Position numbers and translations under genes: made by a program
From: CAADGU01 sp964581605
GTDB taxonomy: Bacteria > Chloroflexota > Anaerolineae > Promineifilales > Promineifilaceae
Assembly: GCA_964581605.1 (NCBI GenBank)
Contig: CAZOPF010000060.1
Coordinates: 1 to 35,701 of the forward strand
Direction: 5' to 3'
Length of the DNA stretch: 35,701 bases
The notes under the pieces: model-generated
What the model saw: only the letters and a program-made list of their open reading frames with translations
What the model was told of the DNA's origin: nothing
Databases searched by the model: none
Shown: piece by piece, positions 32,443 through 35,701 of the stretch
Layout of the letters: each line of letters opens with the position of its first letter
Position numbering within the stretch: position 1 is the first letter of the stretch

Positions 32443-32482
32443 GTGTTTACGTGTTCGCGTATTTATGTGAATACGTAAACAC
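32443..32482. repeat. Inverted word repeat GTGTTTACGT/ACGTAAACAC
   Basis: Perfect 10-bp arms (32443-32452 and 32473-32482) enclose an inner pair CGTATT/AATACG. Further CACATAAGCACAAAAACAC words follow. The element lies just upstream of the ribosome binding site of the FW-chitosanase-like gene on the minus strand, where it could be an operator or leader hairpin. Confidence 0.75.
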
Positions 32483-32584
32483 ATAAGCACAAAAACACGT
32501 TCTCTACCTGCTGTGGGATCAATAAAAAGATGGTGTAAGCGTAAAGGAGAGGGGGAGGGTTGTCAACAAGGGGAGGTAAGGAGT

Positions 32585-33370
32585 TTACAAGATGTGGCGC
32601 ATCATTTCCGCTACGGCCGTGTATACAGGCGAATCGTCAGGCAGTTCAATAAGCGGACGGCCGGTATATTCAAATGCCACCAATTCATCATTGGCCGGCA
32701 CCAAGCCGAGCAGGGGCACATCCATCTGACCAATCCGCTCCTGCAAGGCTAAAGGCAGTTCCTGGGGTGTACGGTTGAGGATGATATAGCTATTGGCTAT
32801 ATGAATATCCAGTTCATGCCTGAAAGCGGTAATGCGTTCGGCCGCCACAATTCCCCGTTGGGTTGAATCGCTGATGATGAGCAGATCATCCACATCCCGT
32901 GTTGTCCGGCGGCTCAGGTGTTCCATCCCTGCTTCATTATCAATAACCACATAACGATATTGTTTGCTCAAACTGTCTATCACTTCTCGCAAATTATGGT
33001 TTACCGCACAATAACAGCCAGGCCCTTCGGGCTGCCCCATAGCGATCAAGTCAAACCGATCACCTTCGGCCAGTGAGGAGCGTATTGTGTAGTTCAGGTA
33101 ATCTTGTTTGCTCAACCCACCCTCCAGCGTTCCCATTGCGGCCCCCGATGCGGTCAATGACTTTTTCACCTGCGCCAGCATGTCCTCCCGAATTTCGCCG
33201 ATAGTCCAGGTGAGTTCCAGTCCTAACACCATGTTCAGATTACTGCTAGGGTCCGCATCAATCGCCAATACGGAACCTGGCTGGTTTTGCACCAGATATT
33301 TAATAATCATCGCGGCGATAGTGGTCTTACCCACACCGCCCTTTCCGGCTAAGGCAATGGTTGTGGTCAT
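32585..33370 (-). CDS. cooC: CooC-like nickel-insertion ATPase
   Basis: A 261-residue MinD/ParA-superfamily ATPase. Deviant Walker A GKGGVGKTT (residues 9-17) includes the signature Lys, and AIDADPSSN follows. The sequence GQPEGPGCYCAVN contains Cys119-x-Cys121, the nickel/zinc-binding motif that marks CooC, which loads nickel into carbon monoxide dehydrogenase as a metal-linked dimer. The start is ATG 33370; a TTG three codons earlier is possible, and neither has a strong ribosome binding site. It lies 21 bp after a second CooC-like gene on the same strand. No CO dehydrogenase gene is in the window, so the client enzyme is either elsewhere or a different metalloenzyme. Confidence 0.88.
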   Translation of the reverse strand: MTTTIALAGKGGVGKTTIAAMIIKYLVQNQPGSVLAIDADPSSNLNMVLGLELTWTIGEIREDMLAQVKKSLTASGAAMGTLEGGLSKQDYLNYTIRSSLAEGDRFDLIAMGQPEGPGCYCAVNHNLREVIDSLSKQYRYVVIDNEAGMEHLSRRTTRDVDDLLIISDSTQRGIVAAERITAFRHELDIHIANSYIILNRTPQELPLALQERIGQMDVPLLGLVPANDELVAFEYTGRPLIELPDDSPVYTAVAEMMRHIL

Positions 33371-33391
33371 AGGTTGCAAGAGATGGGCTGA

Positions 33392-34183
33392 TTATATTTC
33401 GTGATCTGCCCGCCTTTCCCTCTCCAATTGCTGAATCATCCGGTTTGCGGTAGCCGTTAGTGTGGGGGAGTGATCATAAACGGCCGTGCCCAATCGGTCC
33501 GCTTCCTGAACACCAGAATCCACCGGCAGCAGCCCCAAAATGGGCAAACCCAGGCTGTTTGCTTGCAGAAAGTTGGCTTCTGCCTGGCTGCTCACTTTAT
33601 TGCCTACCAGCCACAACCGGCTCAGGCCCATATCATAAGCCAGTTTTTGAATTTGTGCGGCCGTGCCCAGACTCCTTCTGGTCGGCTCCACTACAACAAT
33701 AAAGGCATCCACAAAATCCACCGTTGCTCGTCCCAAATGTTCCACACCGGCATACATATCCAATATCAACACATCATCCTGGCGAAAGAGCAAATGTGTG
33801 AACAATGTTTTCAGCATCGCGCTCTCAGGGCAAATGCAGCCAGAACCGCCTGTCTCCACAGCGCCCATTTCCAGCAGCCGCACACCCCGATGTACCACGC
33901 TGAATCGTTCGGGAATATCATCCACACGCGGATTAAGTGTAAAAAAACCACCCATTGTGCCAGGCTGGGCGCCAGTACGCTCGGCAATTAATGCTTCCAT
34001 GCCCCCAATTGGCTGCAACTGCGCCCGCAATTCGGCCGGGAAACCGAGTGCGCCGGCCAGGCAAGGCGATGGGTCTGCATCTACAGCTAATACCCGCCAA
34101 CCAGCATCAGCATATGCCTGCGCCAGGAGGGCAGCCACTGTTGTTTTGCCCACGCCCCCCTTGCCGCTAATTGCCAGTTTCAT
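33392..34183 (-). CDS. Second CooC-like ATPase
   Basis: A 263-residue relative of the downstream CooC-like protein. Walker A is GKGGVGKTT (residues 8-16), VDADPSPC follows, and the metal motif is GSGCICPE with Cys116-x-Cys118. The switch-II-like LDMYAGVEHLGR parallels DNEAGMEHLSR in its neighbour. The two proteins are paralogues of clearly different sequence and may form a heterodimer or serve two clients. ATG 34183 is preferred because the Walker A region then starts at the usual distance. ATG 34201 and 34207 are in frame upstream. A TATAAT lies at 34190-34195 on the minus strand, six bases before ATG 34183, which would fit a leaderless transcript, but no -35 element supports it. Confidence 0.85.
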   Translation of the reverse strand: MKLAISGKGGVGKTTVAALLAQAYADAGWRVLAVDADPSPCLAGALGFPAELRAQLQPIGGMEALIAERTGAQPGTMGGFFTLNPRVDDIPERFSVVHRGVRLLEMGAVETGGSGCICPESAMLKTLFTHLLFRQDDVLILDMYAGVEHLGRATVDFVDAFIVVVEPTRRSLGTAAQIQKLAYDMGLSRLWLVGNKVSSQAEANFLQANSLGLPILGLLPVDSGVQEADRLGTAVYDHSPTLTATANRMIQQLERERRADHEI

Positions 34184-34233
34184 GGCAACATTATACTCCA
34201 TTCTCAACGGCCGTATCTGACTGGTTTGCCCCG

Positions 34234-35565
34234 TTACGGATTGATAAACTGAACACGCAAGGCATACTCATCCAGTGTGTTGGGTTGAGCATCATTGATG
34301 AGCCACAGGTAATAACGGCCGGCCGGCCGATTGCCCACATCCAATACCCGGTTTACGGCCGTTTCCCCATTATTCGCCACAAAGGCCAGACCATCACATT
34401 GGCCCTGATACAGCACCATCTGCCCTTCCTGGGGGACAAAATTTTGCCAATAAATTTGCAAGTTACCGCTCTGCGCCAGTTCAAAAACATACCAATCATT
34501 ATCATCTTCGGCCAAAAAATAGCGTGTCTGGTTCAGGGGCAGAGCAAACGCTTCGTGGCAACTGTTATTTGGCTCGCCGTATGGCAACGGCCGCACCACC
34601 ATCGGCAGAAAAATATCCCAACGGATACGTTCAGTAATGGTGATGGTGGTTTGCCCGGTATCAGTGGCGCTGTTGCTAAATTGATCGGTGACAACGGCCG
34701 TCGCTGCACGCATCACCTCATCCCCCTCTATGCCCGTAATCATCACCGCGTGGTGGCAACTGTAATAACCGCCAGCGGCAATGTTTTGCCCTGTCTGGCA
34801 GCTGCCCTGGCCGTTCAAGTTTTGGGCCGTATTATCAGTCAATGATTCGAGGGAGACGGGCAACAAGCCATTATTGTCTACACGAATTGTCAGGGTGACT
34901 GTATTGCCGGGTTCAGGCACACTATGGGGCACGGCCGTTAACGCCACTGCTATCGCCGGGTCAAAAAGCGACTCGCAGCCGCTGTTCGTTGCCAGATTGG
35001 CTAACCCAGGGGTTACGCAGCGTGGGCTAAAATCCACATTGTTCTGATTGGTATCTTCCCCATCCGGCCAGCGCGCAATGCCTTGCATCACGGCCGTGCC
35101 GTCATCCACCAGCCCCACGCCGGAACCTTCGGTATAAGGCGGGTCGGTATTGCCCTCATAGCTCACCGTATCCACCAATAACGCACCATTCAATAAGGCC
35201 ACTGCATTGGGCGCATCATTTTGGATTGGCCCGGCATATTCCTGATTACAGTTGAGCACCAATGCTTGATTACGGCACAAAATATAATACCCTCCCGGCG
35301 CTAATGAACCGGCGTCAAGGGGAATTGTTTCATACACCTCACCATCCCCATTAACCAATTGCAGTTGATATTGCGCCAGATTGGCGGCCGTATCTCCCGT
35401 ATTAGTGATTTCGATAAACTCCTCAGCGTCTGGCGCCCCCGGCTGGTCATAATCCACTTCGTTAATCACCAGGCGCTCCACCAGCAACGCCTGCGAACGG
35501 TGTGACCATACGGCCGTGCCTGCAATCGTCAATCCCGCCACCAAAAATAATAGTTGCCACTTCAT
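34234..35565 (-). CDS. Secreted lamin-tail-domain / PPC-domain protein
   Basis: A 443-residue exported protein. A signal peptide (about residues 1-27; LLFLVAGLTIAGTAVW) is followed by a lamin-tail domain (about 33-165; LVINEVDYDQPGAPDAEEFIEITN shown in part as VINEVDYDQPG and EFIEITNTGD). Next come a beta-sandwich of DUF11/CARDB type (about 200-310) and a C-terminal pre-peptidase (PPC) domain (about 330-443; EPNNSCHEAF, DNDWYVFELAQSG). No catalytic domain is present, so a structural or binding role at the surface is likely. ATG 35565 is chosen because GGGAGG then lies at normal distance; ATG 35571 would be too close. It resembles the secreted protein at 10465 in style. Six ACGGCCGT sites lie in it. 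Confidence 0.85.
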   Translation of the reverse strand: MKWQLLFLVAGLTIAGTAVWSHRSQALLVERLVINEVDYDQPGAPDAEEFIEITNTGDTAANLAQYQLQLVNGDGEVYETIPLDAGSLAPGGYYILCRNQALVLNCNQEYAGPIQNDAPNAVALLNGALLVDTVSYEGNTDPPYTEGSGVGLVDDGTAVMQGIARWPDGEDTNQNNVDFSPRCVTPGLANLATNSGCESLFDPAIAVALTAVPHSVPEPGNTVTLTIRVDNNGLLPVSLESLTDNTAQNLNGQGSCQTGQNIAAGGYYSCHHAVMITGIEGDEVMRAATAVVTDQFSNSATDTGQTTITITERIRWDIFLPMVVRPLPYGEPNNSCHEAFALPLNQTRYFLAEDDNDWYVFELAQSGNLQIYWQNFVPQEGQMVLYQGQCDGLAFVANNGETAVNRVLDVGNRPAGRYYLWLINDAQPNTLDEYALRVQFINP

Positions 35566-35674
35566 TATCATTGCCTCCCATGGCTAATAGTATCACATGG
35601 GCCAGCCCGTCGGCATCTGCGAATTTACCTGTTCTGTGTTAGCATCAAAGGAAAGAGTTGGAGTAAAAAAGGTT

Positions 35675-35701
35675 ATGCCTGTAACAACTTCTGGCACCCA
35701 T
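35675..35701 (+). CDS. Possible 5' end of a plus-strand gene
   Basis: ATG 35675 is preceded by GGAG and AAAAAAGG and opens MPVTTSGTH before the window ends. Only nine codons are visible, so product and reality of the gene cannot be judged. The divergent gap 35566-35674 would hold its promoter. Confidence 0.35.

Larger units (their letters stand above)
336..35517. repeat. Highly iterated palindrome ACGGCCGT (HIP1-like), dispersed
   Basis: I count about 74 exact copies across the window by eye, for example at 336, 1527, 1972, 2265, 2436 and 35510. That is roughly one per 480 bp, against fewer than one expected for an 8-mer in DNA of this composition. Copies occur on both sides of gene boundaries but mostly inside genes, where they read Thr-Ala-Val or x-Gly-Arg. 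None lies in the IS630 element or in the MazEF-like pair. Confidence 0.93.

Noticed and set aside
34190..34195. TATAAT six bases before ATG 34183 as a leaderless promoter
   Set aside because: No -35-like hexamer is found at the right distance; a single six-base match is weak evidence.
1..35701. CRISPR array, tRNA or rRNA genes
   Set aside because: No repeat-spacer periodicity of CRISPR type, and no cloverleaf or rRNA-like conserved segment was recognised; the repeats present have 7-21 bp units without spacers.

Overview
The window looks like a chromosomal segment of a moderately GC-rich bacterium, most likely Chloroflexota (Anaerolineae-like). That is an inference from protein style: a GT-C membrane protein with tandem C-terminal beta-sandwich repeats, a Ser/Thr kinase fused to a carboxypeptidase-like ectodomain, and large secreted lamin-tail/PPC and P-domain proteins. 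There is no rRNA, tRNA, CRISPR array or phage module. No taxonomic marker settles the lineage.

Layout. 1-1268: short repeats and a class II fructose-bisphosphate aldolase. 1308-3986 (minus): 7TM-PAS histidine kinase followed by a membrane-anchored methyltransferase-like protein. 4362-8194 (plus): GT-C membrane glycosyltransferase-like protein and an O-antigen ligase/polymerase-like protein, translationally coupled. 8166-10082 (minus): double-GAF histidine kinase. 10465-14040: large secreted, C-terminally anchored protein, closed by a good intrinsic terminator. 14174-18284: NERD-FHA protein overlapping a Ser/Thr kinase whose outer part resembles an M14 carboxypeptidase lacking most catalytic residues. 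18405-23772 (minus): MFS permease, CapA-like lipoprotein and two GT4 glycosyltransferases. 24049-25163: IS630-type insertion sequence. 25292-26026: conserved protein of unknown function. 26153-28792: MazEF-like toxin-antitoxin pair converging on rtcB (RNA ligase), which shares an operon with a second predicted pair (YgiT-type zinc finger and DUF4258). 28881-32425 (minus): two glycan-active proteins with NBR1-type four-tryptophan domains. 32585-34183 (minus): two CooC-like metal-maturation ATPases. 34234-35565 (minus): secreted lamin-tail/PPC protein. A new plus-strand gene may start at 35675.

Together the genes suggest envelope and exopolysaccharide building (GT-C, ligase, two GT4s, CapA, MFS), envelope sensing (two histidine kinases, FHA/kinase pair), glycan-degrading enzymes, and an RNA damage-and-repair island.

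Two genome-wide signals cut across the genes. First, the palindrome ACGGCCGT occurs about 74 times by eye, against fewer than one expected, much like HIP1 of cyanobacteria. It writes Thr-Ala-Val or x-Gly-Arg into many proteins. Second, there are many short elements built of iterated 7-8 nt words followed by their reverse complements, similar to cyanobacterial STRR repeats. They sit between genes, at gene ends, and in frame inside coding sequences, including three extramembrane loops of one membrane protein.
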